Below, piece by piece: positions 35,617 to 43,694 of a stretch of 64,000 nucleotides of DNA. The stretch lies in contig NZ_MDVX01000012.1 in assembly GCF_001719615.1 (NCBI RefSeq), positions 124,001 to 188,000 of the forward strand. The letters run 5' to 3'. The notes under the pieces are model-generated. The model searched no databases. It worked only from the letters and a program-made list of their open reading frames with translations, and was not told where the DNA came from. The position numbers and the translations under genes were made by a program. Position 1 is the first letter of the stretch. Every line of letters starts with the position of its first letter. This DNA comes from Neptunicoccus sediminis (lineage in GTDB: Bacteria; Pseudomonadota; Alphaproteobacteria; Rhodobacterales; Rhodobacteraceae).

Positions 35617-35934
35617 TCACTCTGATCTGACGCGCAGGGCGCGGGCCTGCACGGATCTTGTGCGGAAAGGCCGGGTCGGGGCGCCAAAATACTGGCTTTC
35701 TGAGCGTCCTTCAATGCTTCGGGCACTGTCAGGTTGCAGCGGTGCCGGTTTCGGGATGCCTGTCAGGAAACGCTTAGCCTGTGCCGCGAAGCGGGCCAGC
35801 CGCTCAGTCCATGTCTGATCTGTCTCAGGCTCTTGTTCCGGTGACGGAAATTCCTTGCGCACAGGGGGAAATGCAGGGCGGGGCTTTGCCTGATCGCGTG
35901 CAGACGCGTCGGTTTGGCCGGATGGAACTGGCAT
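35617..35934 (-). CDS. Hypothetical protein, Pro/Arg-rich
   Basis: A reading frame of 105 residues, rich in Pro, Arg, Glu and Gln, with a possible amphipathic segment (WTERLARFAAQAKRFLTG). No family is recognised. Support comes from a GGAG motif about 10 bases before the ATG at 35934 and from fitting cleanly between neighbours. It is convergent with the DUF1150 gene. It may be disordered. Confidence 0.5.
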   Translation of the reverse strand: MPVPSGQTDASARDQAKPRPAFPPVRKEFPSPEQEPETDQTWTERLARFAAQAKRFLTGIPKPAPLQPDSARSIEGRSESQYFGAPTRPFRTRSVQARALRVRSE

Positions 35935-36068
35935 ACTCTTTACTCCGATATTCACAACAAGGGGCGCTGCAAGCCCCTGAACTGTCCCAAGGTTACGGGC
36001 CGATTGTGTCGAAATTTTGGATAACTCGGTCTGGATTTAAGGAATTGCAGGTCACATGCCCGAAATGA

Positions 36069-36095
36069 AAAACCCGGCGCGATGGCCGGGTTTTT
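36069..36095. terminator. Bidirectional terminator after the sat/APS kinase gene
   Basis: AACCCGGC/GCCGGGTT stem around CGCGAT, with T-rich tails on both strands. It lies 23 bases beyond the stop of the minus-strand sulfate-activation gene. Confidence 0.8.
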
Positions 36096-36117
36096 GCAGG
36101 TGTCTAAGGATCGCAGA

Positions 36118-38187
36118 TCAGGCGGCGATCAGCCCCATGCTTTCGAGCTTCAGCAGAACCTGATGGGCGCAGTTGTCCACATCTGTGTTCTCTGTTTCGA
36201 TCCGCAGCTCGGGGTTTTCCGGAACGTCATAGGGGTCTGAAATCCCTGTAAATTCCTTGATCTTTCCTTCGCGGGCCAGCTTGTACAGACCTTTGCGGTC
36301 ACGGCGCTCGCATTCCTCGATAGAGGTGGCAACATGCACTTCGAGGAAGGCACCGAACTGTTCGATTTCCTCGCGAACCGCACGGCGGGTTGAGGCATAG
36401 GGCGCGATCGGCGCACAGATAGCGATACCACCGTTCTTAGTGATTTCGGAGGCCACGTAACCGATGCGGCGGATGTTGAGATCGCGGTGCTCTTTAGAGA
36501 AGCCCAGTTCCGAAGACAGGTTCTTGCGCACCAGATCGCCATCCAGCAGGGTTGTCGGACGACCACCCATTTCCATCAGTTTCACCATCAAAGCGTTGGC
36601 GATAGTGGATTTGCCGGAACCGGAGAAGCCGGTGAAGAACACGGTAAAGCCTTGCTGTGCCCGTGGTGGGCGTGTCCGGCGCAGCTCTTCCACCACAGCA
36701 GGGAAAGAGAACCACTCGGGGATTTCCAGACCTTCGGACAGACGGCGACGCAATTCTGTGCCGGAGATGTTCAGGATTGTCACGTCATCCTTATCCGCGA
36801 TTTCATCCGCAGGTTCGTATTGTGCGCGGTCCTGCACGTAAACCATGTGTTTGAAATCGACCATTTTGATGCCCATTTCTTCTTCATGGGTGCGGAAAAG
36901 GTCTTGTGCATCATAAGGACCGTAGAAATCCTCGCCCTGACTGTTGTTGCCGGGGCCTGCGTGGTCGCGGCCAACGATAAAGTGGGTGCAGCCGTGGTTT
37001 TTGCGGATAAGGCCATGCCAGACAGCCTCACGCGGGCCAGCCATGCGCATGGCAAGGTTCAGCAGCGACATGGAGGTTGTGGAGGCAGGGTATTGGTCCA
37101 GTACAGCTTCGTAGCAGCGCACGCGGGTGAAGTGGTCAATATCGCCCGGTTTTGTCAGGCCGACAACCGGATGGATCAGCAGGTTGGCCTGTGCTTCTTT
37201 TGCGGCGCGGAAGGTCAGTTCCTGATGGGCGCGGTGCAGCGGGTTACGTGTTTGGAACGCAACCACTTTGCGCCAGCCCATTTTGCGGAAATAGGCCCGC
37301 AATTCGTTCGGGGTGTTGCGACGGGCGCGGAAGTCATAGTGCATCGGTTGCTGGATGCCGATGATCGGGCCGCCAAGGTAGAATTCACCGGCAGTGTTGT
37401 GCAGGTAGTTCACGGCAGGGTGGGCCAGATCGTCCGCACCAAAGACTTTTTCAGCTTCGCGGGCTTTGTCCGGTGCCCAGTTGTCTGTCACAGACATCAC
37501 CGCCAGAATCACGCCTTCGGGGTCGCGCAGCGCGATGTCCTGACCGATTTCAACGGATTCAGCGAAGGACTTTGGCACGTCCAGTGTGATCGGCATTGGC
37601 CAGAGAGAACCGTCCGCCAGACGCATGTTTTCAACAACGCCCTCGTAATCTTCTTGCGACAGGAAACCCTTCAGCGGGTTGAAGCCGCCGTTCATCAGCA
37701 GTTCCAGATCGCAAACCTGACGGGCTGTCAGATCCCAAGACGGCAGTTGCGCCGCTTCGAATTTCATCTTTTCGGCACTGTCGTGAGAGACGTAAAGCTC
37801 CGAAATAGGGGCGAGATTGTTTTCCATCATTATAGTCCTGTGTTTAAGTGGAACCAGATTGGAGGTGGTTCCGGTCAATTCAGCATGCAGCGCGTCATAT
37901 TCCGCGAATTTACGTGCCAGAAATCTGTCGGTGAGCCGGATTTTCTCCGCCTCGCCCCGTGAGGTAAGCGTATAGGTGAACCGCTGGCGTTTATCCGGAC
38001 CGTTGCGGTCGCTGATCCTGACCAGCCGTGCATCGGTCGCAGATTTCAAAAGTGCGTTAAGGCGACCCAAGGACACCCCGATCCCAGCGGCAAGCGCGCG
38101 CTGCGAGACGTCGGAAGCACGATCAACCTGCCGGAGAAGCCGGAAGAGCTGATCTTCTTCATCACTATTGGGTTTTGCGCTTTGCAA
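36118..38187 (-). CDS. MarR-like regulator fused in frame to bifunctional sulfate adenylyltransferase/adenylylsulfate kinase
   Basis: One open frame of 689 codons. Residues 1-105 are a winged-helix domain like the MarR-type EPS-associated regulators (VSQRALAAGIGVSLGRLNALL, TYTLTSRGEAEKIRLTDRFLARKFAEYDALHAEL). From residue 120 comes a complete Sat (MENNLAPISELYVS, QTRNPLHRAHQELTFRAA, the substrate motif GRDHAGPG) joined to APS kinase (FTGFSGSGKSTIANAL, GISDPYD). Sat plus APS kinase makes APS and then PAPS. The only start for the long form is TTG at 38187, after an in-frame TGA. An internal ATG at 37830 (or 37827) has an AGGA motif 8 bases upstream and would give the usual protein of about 570 residues. 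Two proteins from one frame, or a true fusion, are both possible. Confidence 0.8.
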   Translation of the reverse strand: MQSAKPNSDEEDQLFRLLRQVDRASDVSQRALAAGIGVSLGRLNALLKSATDARLVRISDRNGPDKRQRFTYTLTSRGEAEKIRLTDRFLARKFAEYDALHAELTGTTSNLVPLKHRTIMMENNLAPISELYVSHDSAEKMKFEAAQLPSWDLTARQVCDLELLMNGGFNPLKGFLSQEDYEGVVENMRLADGSLWPMPITLDVPKSFAESVEIGQDIALRDPEGVILAVMSVTDNWAPDKAREAEKVFGADDLAHPAVNYLHNTAGEFYLGGPIIGIQQPMHYDFRARRNTPNELRAYFRKMGWRKVVAFQTRNPLHRAHQELTFRAAKEAQANLLIHPVVGLTKPGDIDHFTRVRCYEAVLDQYPASTTSMSLLNLAMRMAGPREAVWHGLIRKNHGCTHFIVGRDHAGPGNNSQGEDFYGPYDAQDLFRTHEEEMGIKMVDFKHMVYVQDRAQYEPADEIADKDDVTILNISGTELRRRLSEGLEIPEWFSFPAVVEELRRTRPPRAQQGFTVFFTGFSGSGKSTIANALMVKLMEMGGRPTTLLDGDLVRKNLSSELGFSKEHRDLNIRRIGYVASEITKNGGIAICAPIAPYASTRRAVREEIEQFGAFLEVHVATSIEECERRDRKGLYKLAREGKIKEFTGISDPYDVPENPELRIETENTDVDNCAHQVLLKLESMGLIAA

Positions 38188-38212
38188 TTTCCGTACCTGC
38201 GAATCAAAGTAT

Positions 38213-38226
38213 GTTCACGCGTGAAC
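38213..38226. promoter_or_regulatory. Perfect palindrome GTTCACGCGTGAAC upstream of the MarR-Sat frame
   Basis: A 14-bp perfect dyad centred 33 bases upstream of the TTG start. Its size and place fit an operator for a winged-helix dimer, possibly the MarR-like domain encoded just downstream. That link is an inference. Confidence 0.6.
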
Positions 38227-38323
38227 GCATCGCATAAATGGCGTTGCAGACAAAGTGTTTTTTGCAAGTGCGGGTGGATTAAGCGAAATGTGTCTCAGGT
38301 GTCACAGGGGAAACGGATGAGTT

Positions 38324-38355
38324 AAAAAAGCCCCGACGGTGCGCGTCAGGGCTTA
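38324..38355 (-). terminator. Intrinsic terminator of trxB
   Basis: On the minus strand AAGCCCTGACG and GTCGGGGCTT form a stem followed by T6, 24 bases beyond the trxB stop. Confidence 0.85.
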
Positions 38356-38378
38356 TCATTCACGAGTTTTAGGCGGCT

Positions 38379-39320
38379 TTATTCGCTCTCTGCCAGAAAG
38401 CGTTCCGCCTCAAGTGCTGCCATACAGCCCATTCCCGCGCTGGTCACAGCCTGACGGTACTGGTGGTCGGTCAGATCGCCTGCCGCGAAAACGCCCGGAA
38501 TAGATGTTGCAGTGCTGTCCGGCTTGGTTTTCACATAACCGCCCATATGGGTTTCCAACTGATCCACCACCAACTCGCTGGCGGGGGCGTGGCCGATGGC
38601 GACAAAGACACCTTTACAGGGGATCTCGGTGATCTCTCCGGTTTTGGTGTGTTTGACCTTCACCGCTTCAACGCCAAGAGGGTCTTCAGTACCGATGACT
38701 TCTTCCAACTCGTGGAACCAGAGGGGTTCGATCTTGGGGTTCTTTTCCAGACGGTCGATCAGGATTTTCTCTGCCCGCAATTCATCGCGGCGGTGGATCA
38801 GGGTGACTTTGCTGGCAAAATTGGTCAGGAACAGGGCTTCTTCCACAGCGGTGTTGCCGCCACCGATGACGACGATTTCCTGTCCGCGGTAGAAGAAACC
38901 GTCACAGGTGGCGCAGGCCGAAACGCCAAAGCCCTTGAATTTGTCTTCGGTCGGCAGGCCAAGCCATTTGGCCCGCGCACCCGTGGCAAGAATAACTGCA
39001 TCCGCTGTATAGGTCGTGCCGCTGTCGCCTTTCGCTGTGAAAGGGCGTTTGGACAGGTCCAGATCGGTGATGATGTCGCCCACGATTTCACAGCCCATTG
39101 CCTTGGCGTGGGCTTCCATGCGGATCATTAGATCGGGGCCCTGCACTTCGGTGTCACCGGGCCAGTTTTCCACTTCTGTGGTGGTGGTCAATTGTCCGCC
39201 CGGCTCTATGCCTTGCACCAGCAGCGGTTCAACCATAGCGCGGGCACCGTAGACACCGGCGGTATATCCGGCAGGGCCGGAGCCGATGATCAACAGGCGG
39301 GTGTGGCGGGTCTCTGACAT
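38379..39320 (-). CDS. trxB: Thioredoxin-disulfide reductase
   Basis: The 313-residue NADPH-dependent flavoenzyme reduces thioredoxin. It has the FAD motif [18 protein letters not shown], the redox-active CATC motif ([10 protein letters not shown]) near residue 137, the NADPH motif [15 protein letters not shown], and the C-terminal FAD segment [34 protein letters not shown]. It is divergent from the Lrp/AsnC gene across 200 bases that contain a large palindrome. Confidence 0.97.
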   Translation of the reverse strand: MSETRHTRLLIIGSGPAGYTAGVYGARAMVEPLLVQGIEPGGQLTTTTEVENWPGDTEVQGPDLMIRMEAHAKAMGCEIVGDIITDLDLSKRPFTAKGDSGTTYTADAVILATGARAKWLGLPTEDKFKGFGVSACATCDGFFYRGQEIVVIGGGNTAVEEALFLTNFASKVTLIHRRDELRAEKILIDRLEKNPKIEPLWFHELEEVIGTEDPLGVEAVKVKHTKTGEITEIPCKGVFVAIGHAPASELVVDQLETHMGGYVKTKPDSTATSIPGVFAAGDLTDHQYRQAVTSAGMGCMAALEAERFLAESE

Positions 39321-39442
39321 GGGGAATCTCCGGTCGGTCTTTTGGGTTTTGCCTTATATAAGGACGCAAGGGACGAAGGGAAAGCAGAGGATTGTCACGC
39401 TGTTGCGATTGTCAAAAGACTGGGGTAGGTGGCAGCGGTGGA

Positions 39443-39472
39443 AATAATATTACGCAGCTGCGAAATATTATT
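39443..39472. promoter_or_regulatory. 30-bp palindrome between divergent trxB and Lrp/AsnC gene
   Basis: The arms AATAATATT and AATATTATT flank a perfect core CGCAGCTGCG; only the two bases beside the core break the symmetry. A second imperfect dyad, TTGCGCAG (39471-39478) and CTGCGTAA (39489-39496), reuses the CGCAG half-site. Its position 50-80 bases before the regulator suggests an autoregulatory Lrp-type operator. Confidence 0.75.
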
Positions 39473-39522
39473 GCGCAGCAGATGCGTTCTGCGTAATTTG
39501 CCGCGACGGCTGTGGAGATAAA

Positions 39523-40020
39523 ATGCCTACGATTAAACTAGATCCCATTGATCGCAAAATTCTGGCAGAGTTGCAAAATGACGGACGCATGACAAATGTG
39601 GAGCTGGCCAAGCGGGTTGGCATTTCCGCGCCTCCCTGTCTGCGCCGTGTGCGCACGCTAGAAGAAAGCGGCTTTATCCGCGGGTATCACGCCGAAGTGG
39701 ACGAGCGGGTTTTAGGGTTTGAGGTGAAGGTTTTCGCTATGGTCGGTCTGCATTCCCAGGCAGAGGTCGATCTAAGCGCCTTTGAAGCCCAGTGCCGCGA
39801 ATGGCCGCTGGTGCGGGAGTGTCACATGCTGAATGGGGAAACCGATTTCATTTTGAAATGCGTGGCACCGGACCTGACGACATTCCAGACTTTTCTGACA
39901 AACCACCTGACCGCTGCTGAAAACGTGGCGAGTGTCAAAACCTCGTTAGTGATCCGTGGGGCAAAGGACGAACCGGGGGTGCCGTTCAGCATATTGGAAG
40001 CCCGCTCGGTTGACGACTAA
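39523..40020 (+). CDS. Lrp/AsnC family transcriptional regulator
   Basis: A 165-residue regulator. The N-terminal helix-turn-helix is LDPIDRKILAELQNDGRMTNVELAKRVGISAPPCLRRVRTLEESGFIRGY, and a C-terminal RAM ligand domain follows (FEVKVFAMVGLHSQ, CHMLNGETDFILKCVAPDL). It usually forms octamers and binds amino acids. The C terminus is about 10 residues longer than the E. coli AsnC type. A large palindrome lies directly upstream. No target other than trxB or itself is evident. Confidence 0.93.
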   Translation: MPTIKLDPIDRKILAELQNDGRMTNVELAKRVGISAPPCLRRVRTLEESGFIRGYHAEVDERVLGFEVKVFAMVGLHSQAEVDLSAFEAQCREWPLVRECHMLNGETDFILKCVAPDLTTFQTFLTNHLTAAENVASVKTSLVIRGAKDEPGVPFSILEARSVDD

Positions 40021-40070
40021 CACAGCATGACGACTAACGCAGCATCGCGCGTAATCTGATTAACTCCGGC

Positions 40071-40101
40071 TAAAAAAAAGCCCCTGCCATAAGGGCAGGG
40101 G
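40071..40101 (-). terminator. Intrinsic terminator of the minus-strand microprotein transcript
   Basis: On the minus strand CCCCTGCCC-TTAT-GGCAGGGG is followed by CTTTTTTTT. The T-run is on the minus strand only, so it serves the leftward transcript carrying the 28-codon gene rather than the Lrp gene. Confidence 0.85.
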
Positions 40102-40161
40102 GAGCTTTCAGGGGGACGTGCACCGTCGTCCTGAGGGAATACCGCCGCGGGTAAACCGCGT

Positions 40162-40248
40162 TTAGCTGGCTGCTTTCAGCTTTTCTTTCTGAGACATCTC
40201 TGCCGATTCTTTGAGAACCCATTTCATCCAGCGATTGTTCTTCTTCAT
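40162..40248 (-). CDS. 28-residue microprotein (unrecognised)
   Basis: A short frame starting MKKNNRWMKWVLKESAEM and ending EKLKAAS. It is very basic, with a Trp/Met-containing amphipathic first half. Support for a real gene: GGAG with 8-base spacing before the ATG, a dedicated intrinsic terminator 60 bases after the stop on the same strand, and a gene-free surround of almost 500 bases. The 60 bases between stop and terminator contain further short inverted repeats. No function is known to me; it could be a membrane- or nucleic-acid-binding small protein, or a leader within a small RNA. Confidence 0.6.
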   Translation of the reverse strand: MKKNNRWMKWVLKESAEMSQKEKLKAAS

Positions 40249-40489
40249 CTGTCTTACTCCTAAAGAGTTATCGTTTCGTTAAGACAGTTCTACCCAAGGA
40301 TTGCGCCGTAAACTGTTCCGGAAAAAGGTGGTTTTGTGAAGATTGCCAGCTTTGAAGTTAAGATTATGGCAAACTTTCGGTATCGTCTAAACCTCTGAGA
40401 ACGTTTAATAATCACCCATGCCGCCGCGATTGTTCCGGATGAAATGTGACGAAATACGACCCCGTGCCGACACATTTTCCGTCCCGAAT
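40249..40489 (-). promoter_or_regulatory. Gene-free upstream region of the microprotein gene
   Basis: About 240 bases between pgeF and the microprotein gene without a credible frame. It is the likely site of the microprotein promoter. I cannot define boxes with confidence. Confidence 0.4.
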
Positions 40490-41248
40490 CTACAGGATGA
40501 TTGCTGAAATCAACCGTCCGTAATCTGCTTCCTTGCGGTGGGTTGCGCGTCGGTAGGAAAAGAAGCGATTTTCGTCCAGATAGGTGCAATGCCCGATCCA
40601 GTGGGCCTCGGCCAATCCGGTTTCGCGCAACTGGTGCAGACAAAAGCCGGGCAGGTCAAAGAGATAGCGATCCCCGCTACCGTTGGTGAAAAAACGGGAG
40701 AAATCAGGATCTTCATCCATGAACTGTTCAAGAAACTCCTGACCGACCTCATAGCTGCGCTGGCTGATGCAGGGGCCGATGCTGGCCTTGATGTCATCCC
40801 GATTGGCGCCCAGTTGCACCATCGCCTCCACCGTGCCGGAGATCACCCCGCCAATGGCCCCTTTCCAGCCAGAGTGGGCCGCCCCGATTACCCCAGCCTT
40901 CGCGTCGGCAAAGAGGATTGGTGCGCAATCAGCCGCCAGAACGGACAGGCCAATGCCTTTGCAATTTGTCACCAACGCATCCGCCTCGGGACGCTCTGCT
41001 ACGGTGTCGGGCGTAACCACATGGACTTTTTCAGAGTGGATCTGGTGAACCCCTGCCAGCATTTCATTCTCGGTGCCCATCGCCTTGGCGACCATCTTGC
41101 GGTTCAGGGTCACAACCTCGCGCTGGTCGCTAGAGCCGAGACCGCAGTTCAGCCCGCTGAAGATACCCGAAGAGGCACCGCCGCGACGGGTGAAAAAACC
41201 GTGGCGGACCGGAGCCAGCGTGTCAGACGTCAGAATTTCCAGTGTCAT
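40490..41248 (-). CDS. pgeF: Laccase-domain purine nucleoside phosphorylase PgeF (YfiH family)
   Basis: A 252-residue protein with GFFTRRGGASSGIFSGLNCG, ADCAPILFADAKAGVIGAAHSGWKGAIGGV and IGPCISQRSYEV. These supply the Cys and His zinc ligands of the YfiH/LACC1 family, now known as purine nucleoside phosphorylase/adenosine deaminase-type enzymes. It starts 2 bases after the midA stop, third in lgt-midA-pgeF. Confidence 0.92.
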   Translation of the reverse strand: MTLEILTSDTLAPVRHGFFTRRGGASSGIFSGLNCGLGSSDQREVVTLNRKMVAKAMGTENEMLAGVHQIHSEKVHVVTPDTVAERPEADALVTNCKGIGLSVLAADCAPILFADAKAGVIGAAHSGWKGAIGGVISGTVEAMVQLGANRDDIKASIGPCISQRSYEVGQEFLEQFMDEDPDFSRFFTNGSGDRYLFDLPGFCLHQLRETGLAEAHWIGHCTYLDENRFFSYRRATHRKEADYGRLISAIIL

Positions 41249-41250
41249 GC

Positions 41251-42300
41251 TTAAAACCCCGCCGGTGTTGTCCCGCCGTCGGGCAGGATTGCCATTACCT
41301 TGAATAACTCGCCCATTTCATCGGGATGCGTCAAGCGGTGATGGGCGGCGATATGCGTCTCCAGTTTTTCCCCTGCCAGCCGTCCGGCCAGCGCCTGCGC
41401 CCGCGCGGTGATACCCAACCGTTCCAGAAAAACCCCCTGCGGAATGGGGCCACAGACGTGCCTGTTGCGAAGAGCGTCTTTCAGTGCGGCAAAGTTAACA
41501 TGGGCGGTCAGGTCCGCCTGACCGGGCGTGCTGAGGGGATCGACCTTTTGATGGGATCGCAGCGCCTGCAATGTATCCCCGCCGCCCGAACCGCCGTAAT
41601 CACAGATCAGGGCGCAGCCGGACTGTTGCGCGATCACAGCCGCAATATCTTGCACGACGGCGTTCGCAGCGGGGCAAAGCTCCACAATAGTGCCGGCGGC
41701 TGCGTCTTTTGGCAGTTCGGTTTCTACCGCACCGGCAGGGCGACGACCAAAGACAAGCTGCCCGTTCTGCGCGGCAACAACCTGTTCGTCCCAGCCGCCT
41801 TCCGTGGCGATAAACTGGTTAATCGGTAGACAGTCGAGAAATTCGTTTGCGATCAGGAACAGGGGCAGGGCGGGCAAGTCCGTGGTTGATGCGATCCACT
41901 TGGGATCAAATTCACCCAGACGCGCCTTTTGTTGTGCTTTCAGATGCGGGTTCACCTCGCACAGGTGCAATCTTGCGGACTGATGAAACCCCGGAACGGA
42001 TTTTGTCGCCCGCAGAATATCTTCCATCAACTGGCCCGATCCGGGGCCCAGTTCCGCCAGACAGAACGGATCGGGCGCCCCCTGATCCAGCCAGTTCTGC
42101 GCAAGGCACAGGCCGATCATCTCGCCGAACATCTGGCTGATTTCCGGTGCTGTGATGAAATCCCCGCCCCGTCCCAGCGGTTTGGCCTGCGTGTAATAGC
42201 CGTGATCGGGGTGGTAGAGACACTGGGTCATAAACTCCGAAACGCTCAGCGTGCCGAGCCGACCGATCTGGCGCAGCAGTATTTCCGTCAGGGCCGTCAT
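41251..42300 (-). CDS. Class I SAM-dependent methyltransferase (MidA/NDUFAF7-like)
   Basis: The 349-residue protein has YYTQAKPLGRGGDFITAPEISQMFGEMIG, the SAM motif LAELGPGSGQLMEDILRA and IANEFLDCLPINQF, typical of the MidA family. The mitochondrial relative NDUFAF7 dimethylates an arginine in complex I. A similar role in bacteria is only an inference. Its ATG overlaps the lgt stop (ATGA). Confidence 0.9.
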   Translation of the reverse strand: MTALTEILLRQIGRLGTLSVSEFMTQCLYHPDHGYYTQAKPLGRGGDFITAPEISQMFGEMIGLCLAQNWLDQGAPDPFCLAELGPGSGQLMEDILRATKSVPGFHQSARLHLCEVNPHLKAQQKARLGEFDPKWIASTTDLPALPLFLIANEFLDCLPINQFIATEGGWDEQVVAAQNGQLVFGRRPAGAVETELPKDAAAGTIVELCPAANAVVQDIAAVIAQQSGCALICDYGGSGGGDTLQALRSHQKVDPLSTPGQADLTAHVNFAALKDALRNRHVCGPIPQGVFLERLGITARAQALAGRLAGEKLETHIAAHHRLTHPDEMGELFKVMAILPDGGTTPAGF

Positions 42301-43190
42301 TTGCGGCGCACGTAGATCAGCATGGCAATCCCGAAGGCGATCATCGGCAGCGAGAGAAGCTGTCCCATGGTCAGACCGAAACTGTCAGGGTTTTGCCCGA
42401 AGCGCAGCACATGGCCCCAAGGATTTGAGAAATCGGTAAACTGGGAATCGCCCTGACGGAAAAACTCCACCACAAAGCGCGACAGGCCATAGCCTGCAAA
42501 GAACAGCGCGGTCAGGGCGCCGGGCGTTTTCAGCCAGCCGCGCCGGTATGCGAGATACCCGAGCAGGGCAAATAGAATCACGCCTTCCAACAGGGCTTCA
42601 TACAGTTGTGAGGGATGGCGGGCGCAGACGCTTTCGGTCCAGCCGACCGGACAGGCCGGTGTGTTTGGAAAAACCACGCCCCAAGGTGCCGTTGTCGGTC
42701 GGCCCCAAAGCTCGCCGTTGATAAAGTTGGCAACCCGCCCAAGCCCCAGACCGATTGGCACCCCGATGGCCAGAATATCCCCGAGCGAAAACACGGGAAT
42801 AAAGTGTTTGCGGGCATAAAGCAGGGCTGCGACGACGACACCGGCAAAACCGCCGTGAAAGGACATGCCGCCCTCCCAGACCCGCAGGATCATGGCTGGA
42901 TCGTCCAGATAGGCACCTTTGGAATAGAACAGCACATAGCCCAGACGCCCGCCCAAAATCACACCGATGATAGCCCACGTCAGGAAATCTTCGGTATGTT
43001 TGGGGGTCATGGGCGGGGTGTTCCCCATCCAGAGGTAATCGCGCCGCAGCGCACGGTTGGCCCAGCCCCACGCCAGCAGGAATCCGGCAATATAGGCCAG
43101 CGCATACCAGCGGATCGCCAGCGTAAAGCCCATGATGTCAAAAGAAATCAGAACCGGATCAATGTCGGGAAAGGGGAGAGCTGCTATCAT
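42297..43190 (-). CDS. lgt: Prolipoprotein diacylglyceryl transferase
   Basis: The 297-residue inner-membrane enzyme adds diacylglycerol to lipobox cysteines. It has seven membrane segments, RWYALAYIAGFLLAWGW, GGRLGYVLFY, GGMSFHGGFAGVV and the family signature GRVANFINGELWGRPT. The window encodes several lipoproteins that would be its substrates. First gene of lgt-midA-pgeF, divergent from ubiK. Confidence 0.96.
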   Translation of the reverse strand: MIAALPFPDIDPVLISFDIMGFTLAIRWYALAYIAGFLLAWGWANRALRRDYLWMGNTPPMTPKHTEDFLTWAIIGVILGGRLGYVLFYSKGAYLDDPAMILRVWEGGMSFHGGFAGVVVAALLYARKHFIPVFSLGDILAIGVPIGLGLGRVANFINGELWGRPTTAPWGVVFPNTPACPVGWTESVCARHPSQLYEALLEGVILFALLGYLAYRRGWLKTPGALTALFFAGYGLSRFVVEFFRQGDSQFTDFSNPWGHVLRFGQNPDSFGLTMGQLLSLPMIAFGIAMLIYVRRK

Positions 43191-43311
43191 CGGAATGCCT
43201 TTTTTCCGGCCGCATCACGGGGCGAAGGGTCGCGTTCCGCTTTTGGGGCTTTGCTTTTGCCTGTTTCGACCCCATATAACGATGAAACACAGCAATGATA
43301 AGGGGGCCGCG

Positions 43312-43578
43312 ATGCAGACCCGTAACAAACTGTTTGAAGATCTCAGTCAGGTGATGACTAACGCGATGGGCGTGGCACAGGGTGCGCGCAACGAAGCGGA
43401 AACAGCGATGAAAAGCTGGATGGACCGCTGGCTGGCCGATCGCGATTTTGTGAGCCGTGAGGAATTCGACGCCGTGCGTCTGATGGCCCAGAAAGCCCGC
43501 GAAGAAAACGCGGCTCTGTCGGCCCGTCTTGATGCGCTGGAAGGCAAATCGGACAAAAAGCCTGCCGCCAAGAAATAA
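43312..43578 (+). CDS. ubiK: UbiK accessory factor (BMFP/YqiC family)
   Basis: The 88-residue protein MQTRNKLFEDLSQVMTNAMGVAQG... has a C-terminal coiled coil (SREEFDAVRLMAQKAREENAALSARLDALE) and a Lys-rich tail, as in UbiK/BMFP, a partner of the ubiquinone biosynthesis complex. GGGGGCCGCG precedes the ATG at 43312; the in-frame codons upstream do not look coding. Confidence 0.88.
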   Translation: MQTRNKLFEDLSQVMTNAMGVAQGARNEAETAMKSWMDRWLADRDFVSREEFDAVRLMAQKAREENAALSARLDALEGKSDKKPAAKK

Positions 43579-43694
43579 GGCGGCTGGGGGCGGATCGCAC
43601 TGTCGCGTGCCTGTTCGGGCATGCGTTGGCGTCGATTGGCCCTCGACCTCTGGATAGGGGCGTGGTTTGAAGGATCAAGCGAAAGGCCTGATCT

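Noticed and set aside
36487-37962. 491-codon plus-strand frame across the Sat/APS kinase gene
   Set aside because: It is antisense to motifs that are unmistakably Sat and APS kinase; no recognisable protein.
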